Assembly: GCA_043554545.1 (NCBI GenBank)
Contig: CP121337.1
Location: forward strand, 4,216,001 to 4,280,000
DNA: 64,000 nt
Direction: 5' to 3'
From: UBA7330 sp043554545
Lineage (GTDB): Bacteria > Bacteroidota > Bacteroidia > Cytophagales > Cyclobacteriaceae
Part shown: positions 35,968 to 45,644 of the stretch, piece by piece
How the letters are laid out: the number at the start of each line of letters is the position of its first letter
Position numbering within the stretch: the first letter of the stretch is position 1
Program-made: the position numbers and the translations under genes
The notes under the pieces: generated by a model
What the model was told of the DNA's origin: nothing
The model's input: only the letters and a program-made list of their open reading frames with translations
Databases searched by the model: none

Positions 35968-37245
35968 TTACTTATTAATCTTCATGTAATCCAGGGTCAT
36001 GTTTAGAAAGGCCTTCAAACCTGTGATCATCCCAGCATCGTCCACATAAAAATCTGGTGTATGGTGGTCCGCAACTTCTGCAGGGTCCACATTTTTTGGA
36101 GAACCACCTACCCAGAAATAAATAGAGGGAACTTCGAGGGCAAAATAGGCAAAATCTTCAGCGCCTGTACTGGCATTCACCACCTCGAGATTTTCACAGG
36201 ATTTTTGAAGTGATGGCACCATCATTGTTGTGAGTTCCGGATCATTGTAGGTGACCACAGCACCTTCTGCGATGGTCACATCTGCAGAAGCTCCCGCACT
36301 CTCAGCAATCAATTTGGCAGTCTTTTCAATTCTTTGATGTATGTCTTTTTTCATTCCTTCATCCAGTGTCCGGATGGTACCCACCATCTCCAACTTCTCG
36401 GGTATGATGTTGTATCTCACACCCGCATCAATTTTACCAATAGAAATCACAGCTGCCTCCTTGGTTAGTTCCATTTGACGGGAAACTATTGTTTGTAAAC
36501 CCATAATGATTTGAGCTGAGACTGTAATTGGGTCAACGCCCGTCCATGGTCTTGACCCGTGTGACTGCTCTCCATTCACAGTGATATAAAGCCGGTCTGC
36601 AGCTGCCATTATGCCGCCGGTCTTGTACCCAAGGGTACCTACATGATAGGCTGATTTGATGTGCATGGCAAACATCACATCTACATCAGGGTTCGATAGC
36701 ACACCTTCTTTGATCATGAGAGGTGCTCCTCCATCTTCACCTTCGGGTGGGCCCTCTTCTGCCGGTTGAAAAATAAACTTTACAGTCCCGTTAAGGTCCT
36801 TCTTCATTCCACTCAGCACCTCTGCCGCAGCCATTACCACAGCAATGTGTGTATCATGTCCACAGGCATGCATAACACCAGTTTGTCCACCGTTATATTC
36901 ACCAACAGCTTCTGATTTATAAGGTAGATCTACGCGCTCAGTAATTGGCAAACCATCGATGTCTGCCCGAATACCAACAACTGGCCCGGGTTTTCCTCCT
37001 TTCAACACAGCCACAACTCCTGTATAGGCAACTTCTGTACTTACTTCGAGACCTAAACTTTTAAGGTGTTCAGCAATTTTTTTTCCTGTATTATACTCCC
37101 GATTTGAGAGTTCTGGATTTTCATGAAAATAGTGTCTCCACTCTATCATTTTTGGCTCAATACTTTTTGCCAATTGATCTACCTGCTGTGCAAAAGCAGT
37201 TGATACACAGAGTACGATTAGTAGTAGTAGGCTTTTTCTCATCAA
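35968..37245 (-). CDS. Secreted M20D family amidohydrolase
   Basis: 425 residues with a signal peptide (SLLLLIVLCVSTAFA, cleaved before Gln-Gln). Metallopeptidase of the aminoacylase/hippurate hydrolase/IAA-amino-acid hydrolase group. The metal ligands appear in HACGHDTH (about 117-124), the Glu pair in QPAEEGPPEG, AMHIKSAYHVG and the C-terminal ASTGAEDFAYF. A lid domain lies at about 200-310. It would hydrolyse N-acyl amino acids or small peptides in the periplasm. It ends 6 bp downstream of the GroES-like gene on the same strand. Confidence 0.9.
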   Translation of the reverse strand: MMRKSLLLLIVLCVSTAFAQQVDQLAKSIEPKMIEWRHYFHENPELSNREYNTGKKIAEHLKSLGLEVSTEVAYTGVVAVLKGGKPGPVVGIRADIDGLPITERVDLPYKSEAVGEYNGGQTGVMHACGHDTHIAVVMAAAEVLSGMKKDLNGTVKFIFQPAEEGPPEGEDGGAPLMIKEGVLSNPDVDVMFAMHIKSAYHVGTLGYKTGGIMAAADRLYITVNGEQSHGSRPWTGVDPITVSAQIIMGLQTIVSRQMELTKEAAVISIGKIDAGVRYNIIPEKLEMVGTIRTLDEGMKKDIHQRIEKTAKLIAESAGASADVTIAEGAVVTYNDPELTTMMVPSLQKSCENLEVVNASTGAEDFAYFALEVPSIYFWVGGSPKNVDPAEVADHHTPDFYVDDAGMITGLKAFLNMTLDYMKINK

Positions 37246-37251
37246 TTATAT

Positions 37252-37629
37252 TCAAAAAAGGTCTTCATCTCTTTCCACCATTAGAATAGATGACTGATTG
37301 ACCATGTAGTATTTCTCTCCTTCGTATACCACTTCAAATGCAGTTTTCTGAAGAAATATGGCAAGGTCTCCTTCTTTAACCTGGAGCGGTATATATTTTA
37401 CTTTTTCATCTTCCGGCTTCCAATCATCATCTTCATCCATGGCCATGGGGATAGGATAACCCGGCCCTGCTTTAACAATATATCCGTAATGCACTTTTTC
37501 CTTCTCCGCAACCCCAGGTGGAAGATAAATTCCACCAGTTGTTTTTTCGCTATCTTTTTTCGGCTTGATCAATACCCGATCTCCAACGACAATGAGTTTT
37601 TTGAGCTTGTTATCAGCTGTTAATTCCAT
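37252..37629 (-). CDS. GroES-like co-chaperone family protein, Bacteroidota type
   Basis: 125-residue protein. The GroES fold is visible: LIVVGDRVLIKPKKDSEKTTGGIYLPPGV is the conserved roof and mobile-loop-like region, and the C-terminal strand includes DLAIFLQKTAFEVVYEGEKYYMVNQSSILMV. It is longer than GroES (about 95) because of an acidic insertion near residues 75-90 (EDDDWKPEDEKVKY). No groEL is adjacent, so it is a divergent paralog rather than the partner of the main chaperonin. Role unknown. Downstream of rmuC with a 33-bp gap. Confidence 0.8.
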   Translation of the reverse strand: MELTADNKLKKLIVVGDRVLIKPKKDSEKTTGGIYLPPGVAEKEKVHYGYIVKAGPGYPIPMAMDEDDDWKPEDEKVKYIPLQVKEGDLAIFLQKTAFEVVYEGEKYYMVNQSSILMVERDEDLF

Positions 37630-37662
37630 AATTCAACGTATTTCACAAATGTAGGGAAATCA

Positions 37663-39024
37663 TTAACCAAAAAGTTCTGAATTCTGTTCTACAGGTTCTT
37701 CCTCTATATCAGCCCCTGCTCTATCGAGCACTTTCTGATCCATGTCTTTACTGGTCTTAGCACCTAATTCCTTTAATCTTTCTGTTTTCCTTATCAGGTT
37801 GTCCTTACCTTCTACCAATTTATTCATGGCTTGTCCATATTGATGTTTTGACTTGTCTAAAGATTTACCAACCTCTACAAGATCATCTACAAAGGCTTTA
37901 AACTTATCATATAGTGCTCCCCCCTGACGGGCAATTTCCAGGGCATTCCTATTTTGGTATTCATGCTTCCAAATACTTGCCACTGTTCGCAAGGTCGCAA
38001 TTAAGGTACTCGGACTAACCATGATAATGTTTTTATTATGTGCCTCATTATAGAGTTCTCCTCCTTGCTGTACAATCATAGCAAATGCAGATTCTATAGG
38101 GACAAACATCAAAACATAGTCCAGAGAACCCGTCTCAAACAGTTCATGATAATTTTTCTCACTAAGCCCTTTTATATGCGCTTTAACAGATATCAAATAT
38201 GCTTTCAGTGCCTGTTCCTTTTCTCCGTCACCTTCACCATTGACATATTTCTCATATGCTACCAGAGATACCTTAGAGTCAATGATCAGATTTTTATTAT
38301 CAGGAAGTTTGATGATTACGTCTGGCCTAAGCCGTCTTCCTTCTTCCGAATTATAAGATTCCTGCGTGAAATACTCCCGGTCTTTTTCTAAACCCGATCG
38401 TTCCAAAATACGCTCCAAAACCATCTCCCCCCAATTACCTTGGGTCTTGGTATCACCCTTCAGAGCTTTCGTCAGGTTTTCAGTTTCCTGACTCATCCTT
38501 TGATTGAGTGTTTTAAGTCCTTCCAGCTGAACTTTCAGTTCAGCCGTATTGACCATGCTGTCTTTGTTTGTCTGCTCAACTTTCTTCTCAAACTGCAGAA
38601 TTTTATCTCCCAATGGCTTAAGTATTTCATCCAGATTAGTCTTGTTCTGATCTGTAAATTTCTTTGTCTTCTCTTCAAAGATCTCGTTGGCAAGATTCTT
38701 AAATTCAGCGGTGAATTTTTCCTGGACCTTCATCATTTCTTCTCTCTGCTCATCAAGCCGCTCCCGGAGATTCTTGTAATTCGCTTTCAGGCTGGCATTT
38801 TCCTGGTTGAGTGTAATAACACCCTGACGCTCCTCTCTGAGCTGCTCATTCAATAATTTGAGCTCTTCGCTATGTTTCTGGCCCTTCTCACGCTCCATTT
38901 CAAGCTCCATCTTAAGCCTTGGATCCAATTGACCGGTTTTTGAGGTCAACTTACCGATCAGGTAGCCAATAATCACTCCCAATACAGTCCCAATCCCAAG
39001 TACTATGATCATATCTGAATCCAT
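37663..39024 (-). CDS. rmuC: DNA recombination protein RmuC
   Basis: 453 residues. An N-terminal membrane anchor (about 5-22), then a long coiled coil (about 35-180, rich in Glu, Lys, Gln), then the RmuC core with the PD-(D/E)xK-like segment LRPDVIIKLPDNKNLIIDSKVSL (about 230-255), where Asp and Glu/Lys spaced as in nucleases are visible. ESAFAMIVQQGG and the IIMVSPSTLIATLRTVA region are family hallmarks. RmuC limits inversions at short repeats in Escherichia coli. Its mechanism is not settled. The CPBP gene lies 9 bp upstream. Confidence 0.93.
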   Translation of the reverse strand: MDSDMIIVLGIGTVLGVIIGYLIGKLTSKTGQLDPRLKMELEMEREKGQKHSEELKLLNEQLREERQGVITLNQENASLKANYKNLRERLDEQREEMMKVQEKFTAEFKNLANEIFEEKTKKFTDQNKTNLDEILKPLGDKILQFEKKVEQTNKDSMVNTAELKVQLEGLKTLNQRMSQETENLTKALKGDTKTQGNWGEMVLERILERSGLEKDREYFTQESYNSEEGRRLRPDVIIKLPDNKNLIIDSKVSLVAYEKYVNGEGDGEKEQALKAYLISVKAHIKGLSEKNYHELFETGSLDYVLMFVPIESAFAMIVQQGGELYNEAHNKNIIMVSPSTLIATLRTVASIWKHEYQNRNALEIARQGGALYDKFKAFVDDLVEVGKSLDKSKHQYGQAMNKLVEGKDNLIRKTERLKELGAKTSKDMDQKVLDRAGADIEEEPVEQNSELFG

Positions 39025-39033
39025 ACATTAAAA

Positions 39034-39975
39034 TTACAATAATCTCTGAAGATAGCCGAACACTTCCATTAACCAGGCAATACCCATGTGGATCATAATC
39101 CCCCCCCAGATACTTTTACTATTATAGGAGAGAATACCAAGTAGATATCCTCCAAAGATTGAACTTATAGCCTCTGTCATTGGCTTCCCAAAATGTAAAA
39201 CTGCATAAGTCGCTGCCATAGGCAATACTGCATATCCACCAAAATACCGGCTAAAAGCAAAAATCAGAAATCCTCTAAAAAATATCTCTACACCAATAAA
39301 ATCACTCCCATAAGCTAACTCATAAATCAATACGGATACAATCTCAGGCAAACCACGCTGTGCAGCAAAATACGAGCCTCTTGAAAATTGATACCTTGGA
39401 TAATAAGACTGAATATCGGCAAAGAAGGAGCCAATAAACACACAGACTCCGGCCAACAATAACAGGATCAGGTAGGGTCTAAAATCAAATTTTTTGGGGG
39501 CAAGACCATAATATAAACGCGGGGTATCATTTTCGGCAATTCGATAGATAATAAGCAAGGGAATAACCACTATAAAGCTGCTACTTGCCCATCGAATGGT
39601 TTTAGAAATAAAAATGTAGTCCCGGATGTCAAAAGAGTCTTTAAGAATGACGTATCCATAAAAAGAGCGGTCGAGAGCCAGTACGGCAAAACCCACACAG
39701 AACAATACCCAGAAACGACCAGACTTTATCCAATCCCTCTTGATGTTAAATGCATAAAGCAATAGACACACGAAAAGATATGGAATCCCATGAAATATAA
39801 ACATGTGAACTCCATCTCTGAATTGACCGTTATATTTATCAAGCACGCTATTTTCGAAGTCATAATAGTAGTTAAACGAAAATATGGCCAGCAGAAAAAG
39901 CGCGACGGAAAGATATAGTTTAGTATCAAAGTGCTTTCTTTGATAGTCAATGAGGTAGCCCAGTATTTTCTTCAT
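39034..39975 (-). CDS. CPBP-like intramembrane protein with altered motif 1
   Basis: 313 residues from ATG 39975 (MKKILGYLIDYQRKHF), about eight membrane segments. The C-terminal half resembles CPBP proteases, with FRGFLIFAFSRYFGG, AVLHFGKPMTEAISS and HMGIAWLMEVF. Motif 1, usually EExxxR, reads V229-E230-xxx-R234, so the first Glu is replaced by Val, and activity is doubtful or altered. The start is 21 bp from the divergent NRDE start. An exact -7 box TATATTTG (39997-39990 on the minus strand) overlaps that gene's ATG. Confidence 0.72.
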   Translation of the reverse strand: MKKILGYLIDYQRKHFDTKLYLSVALFLLAIFSFNYYYDFENSVLDKYNGQFRDGVHMFIFHGIPYLFVCLLLYAFNIKRDWIKSGRFWVLFCVGFAVLALDRSFYGYVILKDSFDIRDYIFISKTIRWASSSFIVVIPLLIIYRIAENDTPRLYYGLAPKKFDFRPYLILLLLAGVCVFIGSFFADIQSYYPRYQFSRGSYFAAQRGLPEIVSVLIYELAYGSDFIGVEIFFRGFLIFAFSRYFGGYAVLPMAATYAVLHFGKPMTEAISSIFGGYLLGILSYNSKSIWGGIMIHMGIAWLMEVFGYLQRLL

Positions 39976-39996
39976 CTGAAAAATTTCATCAAATAT

Positions 39997-40761
39997 ATGT
40001 GTCTGATCGTATTTGGCAGGAACATTCATCCAAAATATAAACTGATACTAGTCGCAAATCGCGATGAATTTTATGCGCGTCCAACCGAGGTCGCCAATTT
40101 TTGGGAAGGTCCAAATAAGATATTAGCTGGGAAAGATTTGGAGGCTGGAGGCACCTGGATGGGGATCAACCGGTTCGGACATCTTGCAGCGGTCACCAAT
40201 TATAGGGATCCGGCAAGTTATCAGAAAGACAAAGTGTCAAGAGGGGAAATTCCCATAAATTTCCTTAAAATGAATGAAAGCACAGTTGATTATCTGGCCC
40301 AACTGAGGGCGAATGCTTCGACGTACAACGGCTACAATCTATTAGCCTTAGATCAGGAACAACTCATACACTATAACAATCAACAGGATAAGGAAACTAC
40401 TATTGAAAATGGCATACACGCCATTAGCAATGCAACGCTTGATACGCCATGGCCAAAAGTAACCAGAGCAAAAGAACTGTTCCGTTCTGTTGTTGATGGA
40501 ACGTTTACCCACGATCAACTCATAAAAATGATGGGAGATACTCAAACTGCGAGCGCAGAAAAACTGCCAGATACAGGCATCCCCAAAAACCTTGAAATGG
40601 CTATTTCTTCTATGTGTATCAGAACAGAAAAATATGGTACCTGCAGTACCTCTGCAATTACTATTTCAACAGATGGCATAGTCGACTTTACCGAAAAATC
40701 TTACCCTGTTGGCAAAAGAATTGAAGGGACTAAACGTTTTAGCTTTAGCATCCATTCATGA
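39997..40761 (+). CDS. NRDE (TANGO2) family protein
   Basis: 254 residues. The N-terminus after Met is Cys-Leu-Ile, the usual start of the NRDE/TANGO2 family, and NRDEFYARPT at about 22-31 gives the family its name. A second conserved block is AGKDLEAGGTWMGINRFG. The family resembles N-terminal nucleophile hydrolases, and has been linked to heme handling and mitochondrial stress in eukaryotes. The bacterial role is unclear. The chosen ATG gives the expected Met-Cys start. Upstream codons to 39931 lie inside the opposing CPBP gene. It overlaps the next lipoprotein gene by 4 bp. Confidence 0.85.
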   Translation: MCLIVFGRNIHPKYKLILVANRDEFYARPTEVANFWEGPNKILAGKDLEAGGTWMGINRFGHLAAVTNYRDPASYQKDKVSRGEIPINFLKMNESTVDYLAQLRANASTYNGYNLLALDQEQLIHYNNQQDKETTIENGIHAISNATLDTPWPKVTRAKELFRSVVDGTFTHDQLIKMMGDTQTASAEKLPDTGIPKNLEMAISSMCIRTEKYGTCSTSAITISTDGIVDFTEKSYPVGKRIEGTKRFSFSIHS

Positions 40762-41210
40762 AACAAACCTATTTCATATTATTCTTTGTGTTATTACTCC
40801 TTAGCTGTAAGGATCAATACTATGAATTGGACAAAGATCCCCTCATGGGTAAGATCAACGGAGAGGAATGGGTCTTCGGCAGTGGAAGAGTAAGCTTTGA
40901 TCCATTTTCAAACCAGGGGCTCAGGGGCATCATGCTTCAAGAGACACTAAATGACCCATGTGCTCGCGTACTATCTGTTGAGCCACATCTATCTATCTTA
41001 ATACCTGCCGGCGTAGGCAACTACAACCTAAATACAGGAGACATATACTATGTAAAATTTTCTGTAGACGGAGTAACAGAATATACTGCAAGCAGTGGAT
41101 TCATACAAATTGTCGGATCCACCCAAACCCAATTGATCGGTTTCTTAAGTGCCAATTTCGATGACGGAAATAACGCTCAGGGATCTTTTAGCTTACGACT
41201 TTGCGACTAA
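40758..41210 (+). CDS. Hypothetical lipoprotein
   Basis: 150 residues with a lipoprotein signal: FILFFVLLLLSC, acylated Cys at about 17. The mature part is a predicted beta-sandwich with MGKINGEEWVFGSG and a pair of cysteines (DPCARV and the C-terminal LRLCD) that could form a disulfide. I do not recognise a named family. Overlaps the NRDE stop by 4 bp and the convergent gcvP end by 18 bp. It is presumably translated with NRDE. Confidence 0.7.
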   Translation: MKQTYFILFFVLLLLSCKDQYYELDKDPLMGKINGEEWVFGSGRVSFDPFSNQGLRGIMLQETLNDPCARVLSVEPHLSILIPAGVGNYNLNTGDIYYVKFSVDGVTEYTASSGFIQIVGSTQTQLIGFLSANFDDGNNAQGSFSLRLCD

Positions 41211-44045
41211 TTCTGTATCCTCATATTCCTCCACAGGAATGCAACTACAAATCAAATTCCTATCTCCGTAAGCACTGTCAATACGTCCTACGGTTGGCCA
41301 GAATTTATTCTTTCTAAGAAAGGGCAACGGATACGCCGCTTTGTCTCTGCTATAGGGCATATCCCAATGCTCAGAAAGCAGCCTATTCAATGTATGAGGA
41401 GCATTCTTCAATACATTTTGATCCTTATCTGCTGTACCTCCAACCACTTCATCAATCTCTTTTCTTATAGAAATCAATACGTCACAAAACCGATCTATTT
41501 CTGCCTTATTTTCAGACTCAGTAGGTTCGATCATCATGGTGCCGTTTACTGGAAATGATACCGTAGGTGCATGATAACCATAATCCATCATTCGCTTGGC
41601 AATGTCTTCCACTTCAATGCCAGTAGATTTAAATACACGACAATCAATGATTAGTTCATGCGCATTTCTACCTCTTTCATTGGCATAAAGAATTGGATAA
41701 TGACTGCTGAGTCTTTTTGCAATATAATTGGCATTTAATATCGCGACCATTGAAGCTCTTGTCAACTCAGCTCCTCCCATCATGGCAATATAGGCATGTG
41801 AAATAGGGAGGATGCTTGCACTCCCAAAAGGCGCAGAAGAAATATGTAAATCTTTGCCTGGTAAAAAGGGCGCCAGATGAGCCGCGACACCAATTGGACC
41901 AACTCCAGGCCCTCCTCCTCCGTGTGGAATACAAAAGGTTTTATGTAGATTCAAATGACAAACATCTGCTCCAATGATGCCCGGTGAAGTAAGTCCAACC
42001 TGGGCATTCATATTCGCTCCATCCAGGTATACCTGCCCGCCTCGCTGATGAATGATATCACAGATTTCCTGAATACTTTCTTCAAAAACACCATGTGTAG
42101 AAGGATAAGTAACCATCAAAGCAGCTAAAACATCCTTAAATTCCTCGGCCTTTTCTAATAAATCATTAACATCAATGTTTCCCAGTTCATCACATTTTAC
42201 AATCTTCACTTCCATACCAGCCATCACTCCACTTGCAGGGTTCGTACCATGAGCAGAAGAAGGGATAAGCACCACATTTCTGTTACCACCTCCATTCGCA
42301 TCCAGATATCTTCTGATAACCATCAATCCTGCATACTCACCCTGAGCACCAGAGTTGGGCTGAAAAGAGACCGCCGAAAAGCCTGTTATTTTCGTCAACC
42401 ATTTACCCAACTCATCAATCAACTCTTTATAGCCTATTGTCTGTGAGGCAGGAGCAAATGGATGAATATCCCCAAATTCGGGCCAGCTGACAGGAATCAT
42501 TTCAGTAGTAGCATTTAATTTCATGGTGCAGGAACCCAATGAAATCATAGAATGTGCCAGTGAGAGATCTTTGTTTTCAAGCCTTTTTAAATACCTAAGC
42601 ATTTCATGCTCTGAATGGTACATATGAAAGACTTCCGGGGTTAAGAAAGGTGACTTTCTTTGAAGCTTAGTTGGTATGCCTGATTCAACTTGTTCGCTGA
42701 CCTTTTCGGCCTCTTTACCTAATGCTGATGCCAGTATGTCTACTACCAATTGAGCGTCCGCGGGCGTATGGGTTTCATCAAATGAAATTCCTATAGCATC
42801 CTCATCATAATACCTGAAATTAACTCCTGATTTTTCGCAAGCAGCTGTAATCGCTTTTGGATCTACATAAACTTTAATCGTATCAAAGAATGAATCGGTA
42901 TGAATTCGAATGCCAAGTGCTTTCAATGAATCTGCAGTTGTCTTAGCCAGACCATGTACCCGGTTTGCGATTCTGGCAAGGCCTTGAGGCCCATGGTATA
43001 CAGCATACGTAGCCGCCATTACTGCCAGTAAAACCTGAGCGGTACAAATATTTGAAGTGGCTCTTTCCCTCTTAATATGCTGTTCACGTGTTTGCAATGC
43101 CATTCGATAAGCTTTATTGCCTTCCGAATCCACAGAAACACCAATTATTCTACCAGGTACTGATCTTTTGTAATTTTCTAGTGTAGCAAAGAAGGCAGCA
43201 TGGGGACCGCCAAAGCCCATAGGAACTCCAAATCTTTGGGAGGTGCCAACTACGACATCCGCACCCCATTCGCCAGGAGGCGTCAGCAGACAAAGGCTTA
43301 GCAGATCCGTTGCCACTGCAACCTTAATGCCTTTATCATGTGCCTTATTTGTCACATCTGACAAATCTACGACGTCTCCATTATTGTTCGGGTACTGAAC
43401 AAATAAACCATAAATACTATCATCATTAAGGTCTACTTCCTGAATATCTGTGACCAATAATTCTATCCCGAAGGGTTGTGTCCTCGTCTTGATGACATCC
43501 AGCGTTTGGGGGTAAACATGTTTATCTACCACCAAACACCTCGACTCCTTCTTTTCACGAGGCCTTACGCTGTAAAGCATTGTAACCGCCTCGGCAGCTG
43601 CAGTTCCTTCATCCAACAACGAAGCATTAGCTATCTCCATACCTGTCAACTCAATAACCATGGTCTGAAAGTTGATGAGCGCTTCAAGCCTGCCCTGAGC
43701 AATTTCTGCCTGATAAGGAGTGTAAGCCGTATACCAACCTGGGTTCTCCAAAATATTTCGAAGAATTACAGGGGGAACAATACAATTATAATACCCCTGG
43801 CCAATAAATGATTTGGCAACAATATTCTTATTGGCAATCTGTCGGATGTTTTGCAAATACTCGTATTCATTTAATGGTTCCGAGAGCTTGAGAGGTTCAC
43901 TAAGCATAATATTTTTAGGTACTGTTTCAGAAACCAACGTATCGACAGAGTCAACGCCAATCACTTCTAACATCTCCTTAATTTCTTCTTTATCTGGACC
44001 AATATGGCGTGAGCTGAAATCAACCCGATCATTTAAATTTATCAT
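41193..44045 (-). CDS. gcvP: Glycine dehydrogenase (decarboxylating), P protein
   Basis: PLP enzyme of the glycine cleavage system. It decarboxylates glycine and passes the aminomethyl group to the lipoyl H protein. 950 residues from ATG 44045, so it is the fused single-chain form (N and C halves homologous). The PLP lysine is in HLNLHKTFCIPHGGGGPG of the C-terminal half. ATSNICTAQVLLA and HGTNPASGVMAG are also conserved. An ATG at 44120 would add 25 residues upstream of the promoter box and is rejected. gcvH and gcvT are not in the window. Its end overlaps the lipoprotein gene by 18 bp. Confidence 0.97.
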   Translation of the reverse strand: MINLNDRVDFSSRHIGPDKEEIKEMLEVIGVDSVDTLVSETVPKNIMLSEPLKLSEPLNEYEYLQNIRQIANKNIVAKSFIGQGYYNCIVPPVILRNILENPGWYTAYTPYQAEIAQGRLEALINFQTMVIELTGMEIANASLLDEGTAAAEAVTMLYSVRPREKKESRCLVVDKHVYPQTLDVIKTRTQPFGIELLVTDIQEVDLNDDSIYGLFVQYPNNNGDVVDLSDVTNKAHDKGIKVAVATDLLSLCLLTPPGEWGADVVVGTSQRFGVPMGFGGPHAAFFATLENYKRSVPGRIIGVSVDSEGNKAYRMALQTREQHIKRERATSNICTAQVLLAVMAATYAVYHGPQGLARIANRVHGLAKTTADSLKALGIRIHTDSFFDTIKVYVDPKAITAACEKSGVNFRYYDEDAIGISFDETHTPADAQLVVDILASALGKEAEKVSEQVESGIPTKLQRKSPFLTPEVFHMYHSEHEMLRYLKRLENKDLSLAHSMISLGSCTMKLNATTEMIPVSWPEFGDIHPFAPASQTIGYKELIDELGKWLTKITGFSAVSFQPNSGAQGEYAGLMVIRRYLDANGGGNRNVVLIPSSAHGTNPASGVMAGMEVKIVKCDELGNIDVNDLLEKAEEFKDVLAALMVTYPSTHGVFEESIQEICDIIHQRGGQVYLDGANMNAQVGLTSPGIIGADVCHLNLHKTFCIPHGGGGPGVGPIGVAAHLAPFLPGKDLHISSAPFGSASILPISHAYIAMMGGAELTRASMVAILNANYIAKRLSSHYPILYANERGRNAHELIIDCRVFKSTGIEVEDIAKRMMDYGYHAPTVSFPVNGTMMIEPTESENKAEIDRFCDVLISIRKEIDEVVGGTADKDQNVLKNAPHTLNRLLSEHWDMPYSRDKAAYPLPFLRKNKFWPTVGRIDSAYGDRNLICSCIPVEEYEDTELVAKS

Positions 44046-44082
44046 CCGATGGTGGTTATAAAAGACCTCAAAAACTGGATTG

Positions 44083-44111
44083 CAAAAGTATATAATCACG
44101 TGTACAATCAA
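44083..44111 (-). promoter_or_regulatory. Promoter of gcvP
   Basis: On the minus strand TTG (44111-44109), 18 bp, TACTTTTG (44090-44083, exact). The start of transcription would be near 44077, leaving a leader of about 30 nt. Confidence 0.72.
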
Positions 44112-44152
44112 TTGGTTCAATAATTGCTTTATTCATGGTCGACTAAAATTAT

Positions 44153-44160
44153 TAGCTTTG
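44153..44160 (+). promoter_or_regulatory. -7 promoter box of the M28 peptidase gene
   Basis: TAGCTTTG, an exact match, 26 bp before ATG 44187. A TTG at 44124-44126 is 26 bp upstream, slightly too far, so the -33 element is uncertain. Confidence 0.6.
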
Positions 44161-44186
44161 CGCGCCCACTTTAATAAAAAGTCTCG

Positions 44187-45644
44187 ATGAAACTGTTTTA
44201 TTTCTACTTTTTAATACAGATTTTTTGCTGGCACACTATCCAATCACAGGATAGAAAAGCCATTAAATATGCCAAGACCATTACCATTGAAGAAATTCAA
44301 GAATCTGTTGAGACCTTAGCCTCGGATAAAATGGAAGGTAGGGGAACCGGAGAAAGAGGACAAAAACTAGCAGCTACCTACATTGCTGATAAGTTTAAGT
44401 TGAATGGCCTGTTACCTGCGGTAAAAACCAATCAGGGCGATTCCTATTTTCAGGATTTTCATTTATATCGCAGTCGATACAACACTTCCTACTTTAAGAA
44501 AGGAAATGAAACAAAAAATAATCTCATCGACTTTTTATACTATTCCAGAATGGAAACCATGGGAGAAGAATACATTGAAATTGTATTCTGTGGAGATATC
44601 AAAGATTTTGACTTGCGGGGACTTGACATAAAGGAAAAATTTATCGCATTCAGTGCAGAAGAAATGACTGGTTGGCGTGGCAAACTGGTGGAGTTGGAGA
44701 AAAGTGGAGCTGCTGGATATTTTATCATTGTTCGTGATCAGGATCAATTTAGATATGCCCTGAATCGTTTTGGCGCAGTAATGATTGCAGAGAAAATAGA
44801 ATTTTCGATTGAAAATAAGGGCACTAAAACTATCATTGCAGACCCTGCATTAGCTGAATGGGTATTCGATCAGTCATTCTCATCACTCTTAAGAAAAGGT
44901 AGGGGACTAACCAAAAAAATTATTTTTAATGCCGATATGCTTATTGAAGACATTAAGTCAGAAAATGTAATCGGATTCATAGAAGGCAATGAAGTACCGG
45001 AAGAATTTGTGGTCTTATCTGCTCATTACGACCACTTAGGAGTAAAAAATGGAAAAGTTTTTAATGGTGCTGACGACAACGCTTCAGGAACCAGCGCAAT
45101 AATTGAGATCGGTGAAGCATTTGCTGCTGCCAAAGAAAATGGAGACGGGCCCAAAAGGAGTGTCCTGGTGGTTGCATTTTCAGGTGAGGAAGAAGGGTTA
45201 TTAGGTAGTCAATACTACGTTAATGACCCAGTAATCCCTTTGAAAAATACAGTTGTCAACCTCAATATCGACATGATTGGAAGACAAGACTTAAAGTATA
45301 GTGAAAATCCAAATTATGTATATATCATAGGATCAGATCGTATTTCAAGTGACCTCCATCAGCTATCAGAACGCGTAAACCAGGAATATGATAACCTGCG
45401 TCTGGATTACACATATAACGACTTAAATGACCCTAACAACTACTATCAACGTTCTGATCATTTTAATTTCGCTAAAAATAATATTCCGATTATTTTCTAT
45501 TTTAATGGTACTCACGGTGATTATCATCAAGCCACTGATACCGCAGACAAAATCAATTTTGAAAAAATAAAGACTATTTCGAACTACATATTTTATACCG
45601 CCTGGGAAATTACTAATAGAGAGGAAAAGATTAAGGTTGATTAG
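44187..45644 (+). CDS. Secreted M28 family peptidase with PA-like insert
   Basis: 485 residues with an N-terminal signal (FYFLIQIFCWHTIQS, cleaved before Gln). The zinc catalytic domain is in the second half: HYDHLG, then GADDNASGTSAIIEIGEAF with the bridging Asp, EEEGLLGSQY with the catalytic Glu, NLNIDMIGR with a third ligand, and HGDYHQATDT with the final His. A PA-like insert near 150-190 (GWRGKLVELEKSGAAGYFIIV) is common in these aminopeptidases. It releases N-terminal amino acids from peptides, probably outside the cell. A strong hairpin follows 6 bp after the stop. Confidence 0.92.
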   Translation: MKLFYFYFLIQIFCWHTIQSQDRKAIKYAKTITIEEIQESVETLASDKMEGRGTGERGQKLAATYIADKFKLNGLLPAVKTNQGDSYFQDFHLYRSRYNTSYFKKGNETKNNLIDFLYYSRMETMGEEYIEIVFCGDIKDFDLRGLDIKEKFIAFSAEEMTGWRGKLVELEKSGAAGYFIIVRDQDQFRYALNRFGAVMIAEKIEFSIENKGTKTIIADPALAEWVFDQSFSSLLRKGRGLTKKIIFNADMLIEDIKSENVIGFIEGNEVPEEFVVLSAHYDHLGVKNGKVFNGADDNASGTSAIIEIGEAFAAAKENGDGPKRSVLVVAFSGEEEGLLGSQYYVNDPVIPLKNTVVNLNIDMIGRQDLKYSENPNYVYIIGSDRISSDLHQLSERVNQEYDNLRLDYTYNDLNDPNNYYQRSDHFNFAKNNIPIIFYFNGTHGDYHQATDTADKINFEKIKTISNYIFYTAWEITNREEKIKVD

